From Pseudomonas sp. LS-2 (GTDB lineage: Bacteria > Pseudomonadota > Gammaproteobacteria > Pseudomonadales > Pseudomonadaceae): a DNA stretch of 49,004 nt. The notes beneath the pieces are model-generated. The model had not been told where the DNA came from. It did no database searches and saw only the letters and a list, made by a program, of their open reading frames with translations. Shown in pieces: positions 17,624 through 27,019 of this stretch. The position numbers were made by a program, and so were the translations under genes. The stretch covers positions 283,094 through 332,097 of the forward strand of contig NZ_QXTJ01000033.1 in the NCBI RefSeq assembly GCF_003605735.1. Direction: 5' to 3'. Position 1 is the first letter of the stretch. Each line of letters opens with the position of its first letter.

Positions 17624-20536
17624 ATGCAAACAGACACAACTCGCGAGAATCCGCAGGCCATTGCGCCGCAGACAGGTGCGACCCAGCAGGACCTGTCCGC
17701 GACCGCACCGGGTCAGTTGCGTGTGATCAAGCGTAACGGCACCGTTGTTCCGTACACCGATGACAAGATCACCATTGCCATCACCAAGGCCTTCCTCGCA
17801 GTTGAAGGCGGTACCGCCGCCGCGTCGTCGCGTATCCACGACACCGTTGCCCGTCTGACCGAACAAGTCACCGCGACCTTCAAGCGTCGCATGCCTTCGG
17901 GCGGCACCATCCACATCGAAGAAATCCAGGATCAGGTAGAACTGGCGCTGATGCGCGCTGGCGAGCAAAAAGTGGCTCGCGACTACGTGATCTACCGTAA
18001 CGACCGCTCCAAAGAGCGCGCCGGTCGTACGGGCGAAGCCCCTGTGCAGGCTCACCCGTCGATCCGCATCACCGCCAAAGACGGCAGCCTCGCGCCGCTG
18101 GACATGGGCCGCCTGAACACCATCATCACCGAAGCGTGTGAAGGCCTGGCCGAGGTTGACGCCAACCTGATCCAGAACGAAACCCTGAAAAACCTGTACG
18201 ACGGCGTAGCGCTGACCGACGTCAACACCGCTCTGGTGATGACCGCGCGTACCCTCGTAGAACGTGAGCCAAACTACTCGTTCGTGACCGCGCGCCTGCT
18301 GATGGACACCCTGCGCGCCGAAGGCCTGGGTTTCCTGAACGTCGCCGAAAGCGCCACTCACCACGAAATGGCCGACCTGTACGCCAAGGCCCTGCCGGCT
18401 TACGTCGCCAAAGGTATCGAGTTCGAACTGCTGAACCCTGTCCTGGCCGAATTCGACCTGGAAAAACTGGGCAAGGCGATCAACCACGAACGCGACCAGC
18501 AATTCACCTACCTGGGCCTGCAGACCCTGTACGACCGTTACTTCATCCACAAGGATGGCGTGCGTTTTGAATTGCCGCAGATCTTCTTCATGCGTGTGGC
18601 CATGGGCCTGGCAATCGAAGAGAAAGCCCGTGAAGACCGCGCCATCGAGTTCTACAACCTGTTGTCGTCCTTCGACTACATGGCTTCGACCCCGACGCTG
18701 TTCAACGCCGGCACCCTGCGTCCACAGCTGTCGAGCTGCTACCTGACCACCGTTCCGGATGACCTGTCGGGCATTTACCACGCCATCCACGACAACGCCA
18801 TGCTGTCCAAATTCGCAGGCGGTCTGGGCAACGACTGGACGCCGGTTCGTGCGCTGGGCTCGTACATCAAGGGCACCAACGGCAAATCCCAGGGCGTCGT
18901 GCCGTTCCTGAAAGTGGTCAACGACACCGCTGTTGCAGTGAACCAGGGCGGCAAGCGCAAAGGCGCTGTCTGTGCCTACCTGGAAACCTGGCACATGGAC
19001 ATCGAAGAGTTCATTGAGCTGCGCAAGAACACCGGTGATGATCGCCGTCGTACCCACGACATGAACACCGCCAACTGGATCCCTGACCTGTTCATGAAGC
19101 GTGTCTTCGACGACGGCAAATGGACCCTGTTCTCGCCGTCCGAAGTACCGGACCTGCACGACCTGACCGGTAAAGCCTTCGAAGAGCGCTACGAGTACTA
19201 CGAAGCGCTGACCGAGTACCCAGGCAAGGTCAAGCTGTTCAAGACCATCCAGGCCAAAGACCTGTGGCGCAAAATGCTGTCCATGCTGTTTGAAACCGGC
19301 CACCCATGGCTGACGTTCAAAGACCCGTGCAACCTGCGTTCGCCGCAGCAGCACGTCGGTGTGGTCCACAGCTCGAACCTGTGCACCGAGATCACCCTGA
19401 ACACCAACAAGGACGAGATCGCGGTCTGCAACCTGGGCTCGATCAACCTGCCGAACCACATCGTCAACGGCAAGCTGGACACCGACAAGCTCAAGCGCAC
19501 CATCGACGTAGCCGTTCGCATGCTCGATAACGTCATCGACATCAACTACTACTCCGTGCCGCAAGCTCGCAACTCCAACCTGCGTCACCGCCCGGTCGGT
19601 CTGGGCATCATGGGCTTCCAGGACGCGCTGTACCTGCAGCACATCGCCTACGGTTCCGACGCTGCCGTCGAGTTCGCCGACCGTTCGATGGAAGCCGTCA
19701 GCTACTACGCGATCCAGGCTTCCTGCGATCTGGCGGACGAGCGCGGTGCCTACGAGACGTTCCAGGGTTCGCTGTGGTCCAAAGGCGTGCTGCCGCTGGA
19801 TTCGCAACAGATCCTGATCGAAGCTCGCGGCCAGAAGTACATCGACGTCGATCTGGAAGAGACCCTGGACTGGGCGCCAGTGCGTGCTCGCGTTCAGAAA
19901 GGCATTCGTAACTCGAACATCATGGCCATCGCGCCGACCGCGACCATCGCCAACATCACCGGCGTTTCGCAGTCGATCGAACCGACCTACCAGAACCTGT
20001 ACGTGAAATCGAACCTCTCGGGCGAATTCACCGTGATCAACCCGTACCTGGTTCGCGACCTCAAGGCCCGCGATCTGTGGGACTCGGTCATGATCAACGA
20101 CCTCAAGTACTACGACGGTTCGGTGCAACAGATCGAGCGCATCCCGCAGGAACTCAAAGACCTGTACGCCACCGCGTTCGAAGTCGACACCAAGTGGATC
20201 GTTGACGCCGCCAGCCGTCGTCAGAAGTGGATCGACCAGGCTCAGTCGCTGAACCTGTACATCGCCGGCGCATCGGGCAAGAAGCTGGACGTGACCTACC
20301 GCATGGCCTGGTACCGTGGTCTGAAAACCACTTACTACCTCCGTGCCCTGGCCGCGACCAGCACCGAGAAGTCGACCATCAACACCGGCAAGCTCAACGC
20401 CGTTTCCAGCGGTGGCCACGGCCCGGACGACTCGGCGATCACCGCCCCGCGTCCTGCCGAAGCTGCTCCAGCCGGTCCTGCGCCAGTGCCAAAAGCCTGC
20501 GCGATCGACGAGCCGGACTGCGAAGCCTGCCAGTAA
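17624..20536 (+). CDS. nrdA: Ribonucleoside-diphosphate reductase, class Ia, alpha subunit
   Basis: NrdA holds the active and allosteric sites of aerobic ribonucleotide reductase. The 970-residue protein has an N-terminal ATP cone (about 32-125, starting LRVIKRNGTVVPY), and a second cone-like region (IRITAKDGSLAPLDMGRLN), as in P. aeruginosa NrdA. The catalytic core shows the redox Cys in LSSCYLTTV, the radical-site NLCTEITLN with Cys and Glu, and ATIANITGVSQSIEP. The C-terminal Cys pair is in CAIDEPDCEACQ. The start MQTDTTRENP has GTGGAG upstream; an in-frame ATG 48 bases earlier is less likely. nrdB follows about 1.6 kb downstream, separated by the YhfG-Fic pair, which is unusual only in the inserted genes. 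Confidence 0.97.
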   Translation: MQTDTTRENPQAIAPQTGATQQDLSATAPGQLRVIKRNGTVVPYTDDKITIAITKAFLAVEGGTAAASSRIHDTVARLTEQVTATFKRRMPSGGTIHIEEIQDQVELALMRAGEQKVARDYVIYRNDRSKERAGRTGEAPVQAHPSIRITAKDGSLAPLDMGRLNTIITEACEGLAEVDANLIQNETLKNLYDGVALTDVNTALVMTARTLVEREPNYSFVTARLLMDTLRAEGLGFLNVAESATHHEMADLYAKALPAYVAKGIEFELLNPVLAEFDLEKLGKAINHERDQQFTYLGLQTLYDRYFIHKDGVRFELPQIFFMRVAMGLAIEEKAREDRAIEFYNLLSSFDYMASTPTLFNAGTLRPQLSSCYLTTVPDDLSGIYHAIHDNAMLSKFAGGLGNDWTPVRALGSYIKGTNGKSQGVVPFLKVVNDTAVAVNQGGKRKGAVCAYLETWHMDIEEFIELRKNTGDDRRRTHDMNTANWIPDLFMKRVFDDGKWTLFSPSEVPDLHDLTGKAFEERYEYYEALTEYPGKVKLFKTIQAKDLWRKMLSMLFETGHPWLTFKDPCNLRSPQQHVGVVHSSNLCTEITLNTNKDEIAVCNLGSINLPNHIVNGKLDTDKLKRTIDVAVRMLDNVIDINYYSVPQARNSNLRHRPVGLGIMGFQDALYLQHIAYGSDAAVEFADRSMEAVSYYAIQASCDLADERGAYETFQGSLWSKGVLPLDSQQILIEARGQKYIDVDLEETLDWAPVRARVQKGIRNSNIMAIAPTATIANITGVSQSIEPTYQNLYVKSNLSGEFTVINPYLVRDLKARDLWDSVMINDLKYYDGSVQQIERIPQELKDLYATAFEVDTKWIVDAASRRQKWIDQAQSLNLYIAGASGKKLDVTYRMAWYRGLKTTYYLRALAATSTEKSTINTGKLNAVSSGGHGPDDSAITAPRPAEAAPAGPAPVPKACAIDEPDCEACQ

Positions 20537-20563
20537 TGCCGATCAGCTCACTCCCACATAACC

Positions 20564-20590
20564 TGTAGGAGTGAGCTTGCTCGCGATGGG
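20564..20590. repeat. REP half unit, class B
   Basis: Single arm TGTAGGAGTGAGCTTGCTCG followed by CGATGGG, with no inverse arm nearby. It lies 28 bases after nrdA. Confidence 0.65.
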
Positions 20591-20676
20591 GCCTGGCCCC
20601 ATCACTGACACGACACAAAACCTGCACCACCCCGAATTCCGCTACACTCGGCTCATTCCAACCACGAGGCCATGCC

Positions 20677-20847
20677 ATGCCAACGCCCTCTCTGGATGCC
20701 AAAAAAGCCTACTGCGCCAGAACGCGCCGCTCCAATTACGCCGCCAGCCTGCGTCTTGAAGGCTTCGAAACCTCGCCCGGCGACTCCGAACGCCGCCTCC
20801 CCTCGCGGGAAGAACTGCTCAATACCTACCGCAAAAAACAGGCCTGA
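20677..20847 (+). CDS. yhfG: YhfG-type antitoxin of a Fic toxin
   Basis: A 56-residue protein, MPTPSLDAKKAYCARTRRSN onward, whose middle reads SNYAASLRLEGFE. The SLRLEG matches the (S/T)xxxE(G/N) inhibitory motif by which class I Fic antitoxins block ATP binding. The size and the RRSNYAASLRLEG stretch resemble E. coli YhfG. Its stop codon overlaps the Fic start (TGATG at 20845-20849), so the two are translationally coupled. An alternative ATG at 20672 is out of frame. Too short to be obvious from length alone; the neighbour is the strongest support. Confidence 0.8.
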   Translation: MPTPSLDAKKAYCARTRRSNYAASLRLEGFETSPGDSERRLPSREELLNTYRKKQA

Positions 20848-21446
20848 TGGTCGACAAATACGGCGCCGGCCAAGACCCCTACTGCCCGCCCGGCAGCACC
20901 GTACTGCGTAACCGCCTGAACCTCACCGACGCAAAGACCTTGGCGCAAGCCGAACGCGACCTGTCCGAAGTCGCCGCCGAATCCATCGACTTTTCGCCAC
21001 CGCCCTACAGCCTCTCCTATCTGCAAGCGATCCATCGCCGACTCTTTTCCGACCTCTACGATTGGGCCGGAGAGCTGCGTACCGTCGACATCTCCAAAGA
21101 TGACACCCACTTTTGTGTCACCAGCCGCATCGAGCCGGAAGCCAACAAACTGTTCAATGCGCTGGCCGGCGCCAACTGGTTTCAGGAGCTTGATCGAGCC
21201 GATCTCATAATCGCCAGCGCAGAACTGTTTGGCGACCTCAACGTGGTTCATCCCTTCCGCGAAGGCAACGGCCGTGCGCAACGCATCCTGTTCGAACACA
21301 TCATCGTCAACGCAGGGTATGAGATCAGCTGGTGGCCCGTGGAACCGGGCGAATGGATACAGGCCAACATCGACGCCGTGGGGTGTGATTACGCAGGATT
21401 GGTGAGCGTGTTCGAGCGGTGTGTGGGGCAGGCAATCTGCAACTGA
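20847..21446 (+). CDS. fic: Fic-domain protein (AMPylating toxin)
   Basis: A 199-residue Fic protein. The catalytic loop HPFREGNGRAQR (135-146) is a full match to HPFx(D/E)GNGRxxR, so it should be able to transfer AMP to a target hydroxyl. The flap hairpin region lies near YDWAGELRTVDISKDD (71-86). No inhibitory motif is in the protein itself, as expected of class I Fic with a separate antitoxin upstream. E. coli Fic with YhfG is the closest known model; the target there is DNA gyrase/topo IV for related VbhT/FicT toxins. Sits between nrdA and nrdB without operon overlap with either. Confidence 0.9.
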   Translation: MVDKYGAGQDPYCPPGSTVLRNRLNLTDAKTLAQAERDLSEVAAESIDFSPPPYSLSYLQAIHRRLFSDLYDWAGELRTVDISKDDTHFCVTSRIEPEANKLFNALAGANWFQELDRADLIIASAELFGDLNVVHPFREGNGRAQRILFEHIIVNAGYEISWWPVEPGEWIQANIDAVGCDYAGLVSVFERCVGQAICN

Positions 21447-21487
21447 ATATTCGCGTGTTCAGCGCTCACGTGTGACGGAGCCAGATC

Positions 21488-21717
21488 ATGGCCACTCGTC
21501 GATTACGTCACAATTTGGCGCCGCATTTCGACTGGGTATTCAATACTGATTTTCGCGTGTTGTCCCCTGCACGCCTCTGGATACGCAACCTCAACGCATG
21601 ATCAAGGCCTTGATCCAGATCAGCCCGGATGAATTCGTCGAAATTCGACCTCGCCCGTCGATTGCCGACAGCCAGGACACACTATATGATGTGTCTCGCT
21701 TCGAAACGAAACACTAG
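21488..21717 (+). other. Two overlapping small ORFs of unknown status
   Basis: ORF one (21488-21601, 37 residues, MATRRLRHNLAPHFDWVFNT then more) has GGAG 7 bases before ATG. Its stop overlaps the ATG of ORF two (21598-21717, 39 residues, MIKALIQISPDEFVEIRPRP then more) by 4 bases. The overlap and amino acid make-up look gene-like, but no family was recognised. They could be a broken single gene or chance. The rest of 21447-22139 has only a -10-like TATAAT at 21846-21851 as a possible nrdB promoter. Confidence 0.3.
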
Positions 21718-22139
21718 ATACGTGATTAACCTCTAATATCAACGCGCTGTTCCTCAAGCATGACTTGGCGAAGAACGCAAAGGAAAATGAAGGCAATTCG
21801 ACCCTCAAATTCCGTCAGGGACGAACCCGCGCCGGGCAAAATCTGTATAATCCCGCGCTCATCCAGGGTACTCAAAATGACCGTTTGCACATTGCAAAGC
21901 TGGCACTCTGAAAACAGCCCCGTTGACTCGCTTCGCCGGCCTTCCACAGGTGGCCATCGCAGCACGTTCGCCGATCGATCCGAAGCAACGATTCTCGTCT
22001 TCGTAGATCAATCACAGTAAGGCCCTGAGCAGCACCCAACCTATTCCCGTTGCCAGCCCTGCGACATGCAACGCTGGCAACGCCGACTTTAAAATCCAAT
22101 CGACCGCCTAGGCGGTCCTCACGCAGGAGCCTCATCACC

Positions 22140-23387
22140 ATGCTGAGCTGGGACGAATTCGACAAAGAAGACGCAGCCGAACCCGCCAAAGGCGCCAACG
22201 CCGGCCACGCTTCTGAAGCAGCCATGGACAAACTCGACAGCGCCGGTGGTGCCGCCGCACTGGAAGCACGCGCTGCCAATGCCAGCGACTCCCCTGCCGT
22301 TGCCCGCGCCAAGGCTGCCCTGAACAAACTCGACGTCGCCGAAGGTCTGGCCGAACTTGAAGGCTCCGCCGCCCGCGTGGCCGTCGACGAAAAGCGCATG
22401 ATCAACTGCCGCGCCGACCTCAACCAACTTGTGCCATTCAAGTACGACTGGGCCTGGCAGAAGTACCTGGACGGCTGCGCAAACCACTGGATGCCGCAAG
22501 AAGTCAACATGACCGCCGACATCGCCGTATGGCGTAACCCGGAAGGCCTGACCGACGACGAACGCCGCATCGTCATGCGCAACCTGGGCTTCTTCTCCAC
22601 CGCCGACTCCCTGGTCGCCAACAACCTCGCACTGGCCGTGTATCGCCTGATCACCAACCCTGAATGCCGCCAGTACATCCTGCGCCAGGCCTTCGAGGAA
22701 GCGATCCACACCCACGCCTACCAGTACTGCATCGAATCGCTGGGCATGGACGAAGGCGAAATCTTCAACATGTACCACGAGATCCCGTCGGTCGCCAAAA
22801 AGGCAGCCTGGGGCCTGAAATACACCCGCGCCATCTCCGACCCGGAATTCAACACCGGCACCGTCGAGACCGACAAAGAACTGCTGCGCAACCTGATCGC
22901 TTACTACTGCGTCCTGGAAGGCATCTTCTTCTACTGCGGCTTCACCCAGATCCTCTCCATGGGCCGCCGCAACAAAATGACCGGCGTTGCAGAACAGTTC
23001 CAGTACATCCTGCGCGACGAGTCCATGCACCTGAACTTCGGCATCGACGTGATCAACCAGATCAAAATCGAAAACCCGCACCTGTGGGACGCCGAGCTGA
23101 AGGAAGAGGCTTCGCAGATGATTCTGCAAGGCACCCAGCTCGAAATCGAATACGCCCGCGACACCATGCCGCGCGGCGTCCTGGGCATGAACGCCGCGAT
23201 GATGGAGGACTACCTCAAATTCATCGCCAACCGTCGCCTGAGCCAGATCGGTTTGAAGGAAGAGTACCCAGGCACCACCAACCCGTTCCCATGGATGAGC
23301 GAAATCATGGACTTGAAGAAAGAGAAAAACTTCTTTGAGACGCGGGTGATTGAGTATCAGACCGGTGGGGCTTTGAGCTGGGATTGA
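22140..23387 (+). CDS. nrdB: Ribonucleoside-diphosphate reductase, class Ia, beta subunit
   Basis: NrdB provides the tyrosyl radical through a di-iron centre. The 415-residue protein has iron-ligand segments [16 protein letters not shown] (Glu and His) and [13 protein letters not shown] (Glu and His). The N-terminal 75 residues are an Ala-rich extension ([19 protein letters not shown], with a near repeat [20 protein letters not shown]) that is common in Pseudomonas NrdB. The protein ends [10 protein letters not shown], the tail that inserts into NrdA. CAGGAG precedes the ATG. A good stem-loop terminator follows at 23419. Confidence 0.96.
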   Translation: MLSWDEFDKEDAAEPAKGANAGHASEAAMDKLDSAGGAAALEARAANASDSPAVARAKAALNKLDVAEGLAELEGSAARVAVDEKRMINCRADLNQLVPFKYDWAWQKYLDGCANHWMPQEVNMTADIAVWRNPEGLTDDERRIVMRNLGFFSTADSLVANNLALAVYRLITNPECRQYILRQAFEEAIHTHAYQYCIESLGMDEGEIFNMYHEIPSVAKKAAWGLKYTRAISDPEFNTGTVETDKELLRNLIAYYCVLEGIFFYCGFTQILSMGRRNKMTGVAEQFQYILRDESMHLNFGIDVINQIKIENPHLWDAELKEEASQMILQGTQLEIEYARDTMPRGVLGMNAAMMEDYLKFIANRRLSQIGLKEEYPGTTNPFPWMSEIMDLKKEKNFFETRVIEYQTGGALSWD

Positions 23388-23418
23388 TTTGAATCCTGCT
23401 CACACCGCTTAAGAAGAA

Positions 23419-23446
23419 AGGGCTGCCAGAGATGGTGGCCCTTTTG
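23419..23446 (+). terminator. Terminator after nrdB
   Basis: AGGGCTGCCA, loop GAGA, TGGTGGCCCT, then TTTT. Ten base pairs (two G-U) capped by a tetraloop, 31 bases after the nrdB stop. Confidence 0.85.
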
Positions 23447-23454
23447 GTTTCAAA

Positions 23455-24115
23455 TGATCGTTCCCACGCCCCGAGTTTCTGCTGGAGAGCTGATCGTTCC
23501 CACGCTCCGCGTGGGAATGCAGCCACTGACGCTCCGCGTCAAACCCGCGCCTGAGCGGATCCCTCCCCATACCTGAAGCACCACGAACACAGCAAGACTT
23601 GATCGTTCCCAAGCCTCGCGTCCCCGCTGGAAAGCTGATCGTTCCCACGCTCCGCGTGGGAATGCAGCCACTGACGCTCCGCGTCAAACCCGCGCCTGAA
23701 CAGATCCCTCCCCCACACCCGAAGCACCACGAAACACAGCAAGACTCACATTGAGCCTCGCTCAATCTATTGATCGTTCCCACGCCTCGCGTCCCTGCTG
23801 GAAAGCTGATCGTTCCCCCGCTCCGCGTGGGAATGCAGCCACTGACGCTCCGCGTCAAACCCGCGCCTGAGTGGATCGCCTCCCATACCTGAAGCACCAC
23901 GAAACACAGCAAGACTCACATTGAGCCTCGCTCAATCTATTGATCGTTCCCACGCTCCGCGTCCCTGCTGGAAAGCTGATCGTTCCCCCCGCTCCGCGTG
24001 GGAATGCAGCCACTGACGCTCCGCGTCAAACCCGCGCCTGAGCGGATACCTCCCCATACCTGAAGCACCACGAAACACAGCAAGACTCACATTGAGCCTC
24101 GCTCAAACTAGCCTC
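23455..24115. repeat. Four-copy tandem array of REP-containing units (class D)
   Basis: Units of about 145-172 bp begin with GATCGTTCCCACGC at roughly 23455, 23600, 23771 and 23941. Each contains CTCCGCGTGGGAATGCAGCC, a second palindrome ACGCTCCGCGTCAAACCCGC, and a spacer ending in ACACAGCAAGACT. Copies three and four are almost identical. The array lies directly before the RAYT gene, and a further inverted piece follows it at 24690-24745. Confidence 0.85.
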
Positions 24116-24155
24116 GAAAGCTCCGTGCCCCCACTTCAGATTCAAGGAAGAATCC

Positions 24156-24689
24156 ATGGCCCGAAGCCGCTACACCATCACCGAAATCGACAAACCTCAC
24201 TTCCTGACCTGCACCATCGTCGAATGGCTCCCGTTATTCACTCGCCCTGCCCTTGTCGATATCGTTCTAAACACCTGGCGATACCAGCAAGCTAACCAGA
24301 ACCTAAAGCTATACGGCTATGTCGTTCTAGAAAACCATCTCCACTACCTAGCTCAATCTCCAAACCTTGCGAAATCCGTCTCCAGCTTCAAATCCTTCAC
24401 GGCACGAAACATCGTTGACCACCTTCAACACCTAAATGCTAAAACCACGCTACAGCGACTGAGGTTTGCCAAGCGAGCACACAAGCTCGACCGCGTGTAT
24501 CAGGTCTGGCAGGAAGGCGTGCACGCAGAGATGATTTACAGCGAAAGCGTAATGCGCCAGAAGCTCGACTACATACACCACAACCCAGTGAAACGAGGCT
24601 ATGTGGATCGGGGGGAGCATTGGCGGTATTCAAGCGCACGGGATTATCTAGGGCAGCCGGGGCTGATTGAGGTACAGCGGTGGTACTAG
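24156..24689 (+). CDS. REP-associated tyrosine transposase (RAYT)
   Basis: A 177-residue Y1 HUH transposase. HLH (61-63 in ENHLHYL) is the metal-binding HUH motif, and Tyr139 in KLDYIHHNPVKRGY is the catalytic tyrosine; both are intact. The start MARSRYTITE sits behind AAGGAAG. RAYTs are thought to move or spread the REP palindromes that flank them, and here class D REPs lie on both sides. Size is at the small end of the family but covers both motifs. The gene looks functional. Confidence 0.92.
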   Translation: MARSRYTITEIDKPHFLTCTIVEWLPLFTRPALVDIVLNTWRYQQANQNLKLYGYVVLENHLHYLAQSPNLAKSVSSFKSFTARNIVDHLQHLNAKTTLQRLRFAKRAHKLDRVYQVWQEGVHAEMIYSESVMRQKLDYIHHNPVKRGYVDRGEHWRYSSARDYLGQPGLIEVQRWY

Positions 24690-24745
24690 CTGACGCAGAG
24701 CGTCAGAGGATGCATTCCCACGCGGAGCGTGGGACCACGTCGCCG
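24690..24745. repeat. REP unit downstream of RAYT (class D, inverted)
   Basis: CTGACGCAGAGCGTCAGAGG is followed by ATTCCCACGCGGAGCGTGGG. These are the two palindromes of the upstream array in reverse orientation, so the transposase gene is bracketed by inverted REPs. Confidence 0.85.
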
Positions 24746-24797
24746 CTGAATGGACGCTGACCGCTCATAACTCTGCGAGCGGCCATCCGTCAGGGGA

Positions 24798-26492
24798 TCA
24801 AGCACGCTCTAGCAGGTCACGCTGCGAGCTTTCAGTACTACAGATATCAGCACCTTTATTTTCCTGATTTTTCTTGCAGACAACATCATATACAACCGAA
24901 GCAATTTTATAAGCCAAGAGTGGAGGAACCGCATTCCCAACTTGGTGGAATTGATGCGTTCGATTCCCTTGAAAAAAATAATTATCGGGGAACGTTTGTA
25001 ACCGCGCAGCTTCCCTGACCGTCAAGCTTCGACACTGTTTAGGATCGTAATGAATAAAATAATGCCCATCTTTTGAGATATGGCTAGTCACTGTGGTAGC
25101 CGGTAACCCCTCCAACTGAACCCTAAATCGATCGCTGAACTTCCCAGTTTCCCAATTCTTGTGAGCTGGCGCGAGACCAGATAGCCCAAACTGCTGATGC
25201 CCCTTTGGAGACACGTGGTACGCCCGGGCATAAACGCTTGCAAACATGTACCGCCGGAGATCAGATGGCATGTGTCCACGGGCATCATGATTCAGCCAAT
25301 ACTTGAGATTCTCATCACGATACCAACGGTCCAGCCCATCATTCTCAGTCCCACCATCATCTTTTTGTCGAGGCACCCGAAGTCCCCCAACCTGCAAAGA
25401 AGTGGAAAACAATGAATCCCGAGCTCTATTCATCGCAGATGCAAGCTTGGGCTCGACCTTAACATCCACTTCAGATCGCAATTCATCGAGATGATTGGCA
25501 ACCTCGCGATACCAGACCTCGCGATCATCAGCCTGCTTAGTCAACCGACTTCTCAGCTCTGGCAAATTACCGATCACTTGCCTGGTGCTGACCCTCTTCG
25601 CGATCTCGAGGAGACTCCCATGAGCGGGAATATTCCCTTGCTCATCAAGAGCAATACCTAAAAGGATGACTCGGTGCCTTGCCTGTGGAATGCCGTGGTT
25701 CTCCGCCCTGATGATAAAACCGCGCGGGTCTATCTTGCTGACATCATCCCCAGGGCCAAAGGACTGCTCACTCACTAGCGAGCAGATTCGGTATTTAACA
25801 CCAGGTGACGTATCCCCAAGAGCTTTGTTGGGATCGGTGAGATCCTCCAGGATCTGAGAAAAAATGCTCTCACCGCCAACCTTGGATGAAAGAATCCCTT
25901 TCACGTTTTCCATCACGAAAACGGTCGGTTTTCGCTCCTTGATGATTCGCAGATATTCCTTGTACAAAAAATGCCGATGATCGTTCTCAGCGCTGTAGTC
26001 AGCCTTCCCCTTGTTCCGTGAACGACCGACAATTGAATACGCTTGGCACGGCGGACCACCTATCAACACCCAAGGTCGGTCCTTCAGACGTTTGTTCAGA
26101 GCTTCATCCAGCACTGAATTCCCCTCTGCCGAGCCCAATGTGATGCATTTGGCCTCTTCGTCAGCCTCATCCCACTGATGCTTGCTCTCATCGCTATAAG
26201 GCGTATCCCTCAGGCCGTTACAAAAATCGTAGTAGTCACATAGCCGGCTAGGATTTTTCTGCTTGAGAAGTCGGAAAAACGCTCTGAGCTTGAGCGTTTG
26301 CCTCGCATTGGGGTCCATTTCAGCAGAAACCACGATTTCAAAACGATTGCCGCCACCAGATGACGAAAACCCTTCCCCAAGCCCCCCTGGGCCCGCGAAG
26401 AGATCGACGATCTGAATCGGCTCCGAAAGCTCAACAAGGCTATCAACAGCTATTTCTCGGCCTAACGGCAAATTCATCTGGGGTTCAGTCAT
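24798..26492 (-). CDS. DNA (cytosine-5) methyltransferase
   Basis: A 564-residue C5-cytosine methyltransferase. Motif I FAGPGGLGEGF (about 32-42) binds AdoMet; motif IV GGPPCQAYS carries the catalytic Cys149; motif VI is VMENVKG; motif VIII QARHRVILL; motif IX REAARLQTFPD; motif X GNAVPPLLAYKIA. The order is standard and nothing is missing; the long region between VIII and IX is the target-recognition domain. No restriction endonuclease of a known family adjoins. The ATG chosen (26492) falls in the same CATG as the vsr start on the other strand; ATGs at 26498 and 26477 are alternatives. Protection of DNA from, or partnership with, the GHKL operon beyond vsr is plausible but not shown. Confidence 0.93.
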   Translation of the reverse strand: MTEPQMNLPLGREIAVDSLVELSEPIQIVDLFAGPGGLGEGFSSSGGGNRFEIVVSAEMDPNARQTLKLRAFFRLLKQKNPSRLCDYYDFCNGLRDTPYSDESKHQWDEADEEAKCITLGSAEGNSVLDEALNKRLKDRPWVLIGGPPCQAYSIVGRSRNKGKADYSAENDHRHFLYKEYLRIIKERKPTVFVMENVKGILSSKVGGESIFSQILEDLTDPNKALGDTSPGVKYRICSLVSEQSFGPGDDVSKIDPRGFIIRAENHGIPQARHRVILLGIALDEQGNIPAHGSLLEIAKRVSTRQVIGNLPELRSRLTKQADDREVWYREVANHLDELRSEVDVKVEPKLASAMNRARDSLFSTSLQVGGLRVPRQKDDGGTENDGLDRWYRDENLKYWLNHDARGHMPSDLRRYMFASVYARAYHVSPKGHQQFGLSGLAPAHKNWETGKFSDRFRVQLEGLPATTVTSHISKDGHYFIHYDPKQCRSLTVREAARLQTFPDNYFFQGNRTHQFHQVGNAVPPLLAYKIASVVYDVVCKKNQENKGADICSTESSQRDLLERA

Positions 26493-26934
26493 GGACATAG
26501 TCAGTAAAGAGGTAAGATCTCGCATGATGGCCGCCATACGTGGCAGCAACACATCTCCCGAGATGAAGGTCCGAAAGCTCCTGCATAGGCATGGCTTCAG
26601 GTATCGCCTGCATCCCCGAGAGCTTCCAGGTAAGCCAGACGTCGTACTTCCGCGCTACAACGTCTGCATTTTCATTCACGGCTGCTTCTGGCATCGCCAT
26701 CCGGGGTGCAGGTATGCCACAAATCCACGTACCCGCGAAGAGTTTTGGCGCACAAAATTCGACCAAAACGTGAAGCGGGATGCCAGAAACAAAGCCGAGC
26801 TGCTCGAGCGAGGCTGGCGAGTGTTCGAGCTCTGGGAGTGCGGGATCCGGAGGCCTGAAACAGAAATAGAGTGGCTTTTGGAAGCAGTACCGGATTGTAA
26901 TGAAAAATACATTTTTTGGCCCGACTTTCGGTAA
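26491..26934 (+). CDS. vsr: Very short patch repair endonuclease Vsr
   Basis: Vsr nicks beside T:G mismatches left by deamination of 5-methylcytosine. The 147-residue protein starts MDIVSKEVRSRMMAAIRGSN, a family-typical opening, and has the catalytic segment GKPDVVLPRYNVCIFIHGCF (Asp and first zinc region), the WHRHPGC zinc site, and WRVFELWEC near the end. It is divergent from the m5C methyltransferase, its usual partner. The start codon lies within the same four bases as the methyltransferase start, so each promoter must lie inside the other gene. Confidence 0.93.
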   Translation: MDIVSKEVRSRMMAAIRGSNTSPEMKVRKLLHRHGFRYRLHPRELPGKPDVVLPRYNVCIFIHGCFWHRHPGCRYATNPRTREEFWRTKFDQNVKRDARNKAELLERGWRVFELWECGIRRPETEIEWLLEAVPDCNEKYIFWPDFR

Positions 26935-27019
26935 CACAGCCGTGCATGGAGCGCCAGCGAGCTGGAGGGTACAGGAATACCTAGGGGTAAATACCCTCCC
27001 ACAGCCCCCCAATTAAGCG

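Noticed and set aside
17486..20419. Very long open frame opposite nrdA (minus strand, 977 codons)
   Set aside because: It mirrors nrdA codon structure (GC-rich third positions) and has no recognisable domain; nrdA on the plus strand is certain.
23455..24115. Possible CRISPR array
   Set aside because: Units are over 140 bp, palindromic, and the spacers are themselves repeated; no cas genes are near. It is a REP array.
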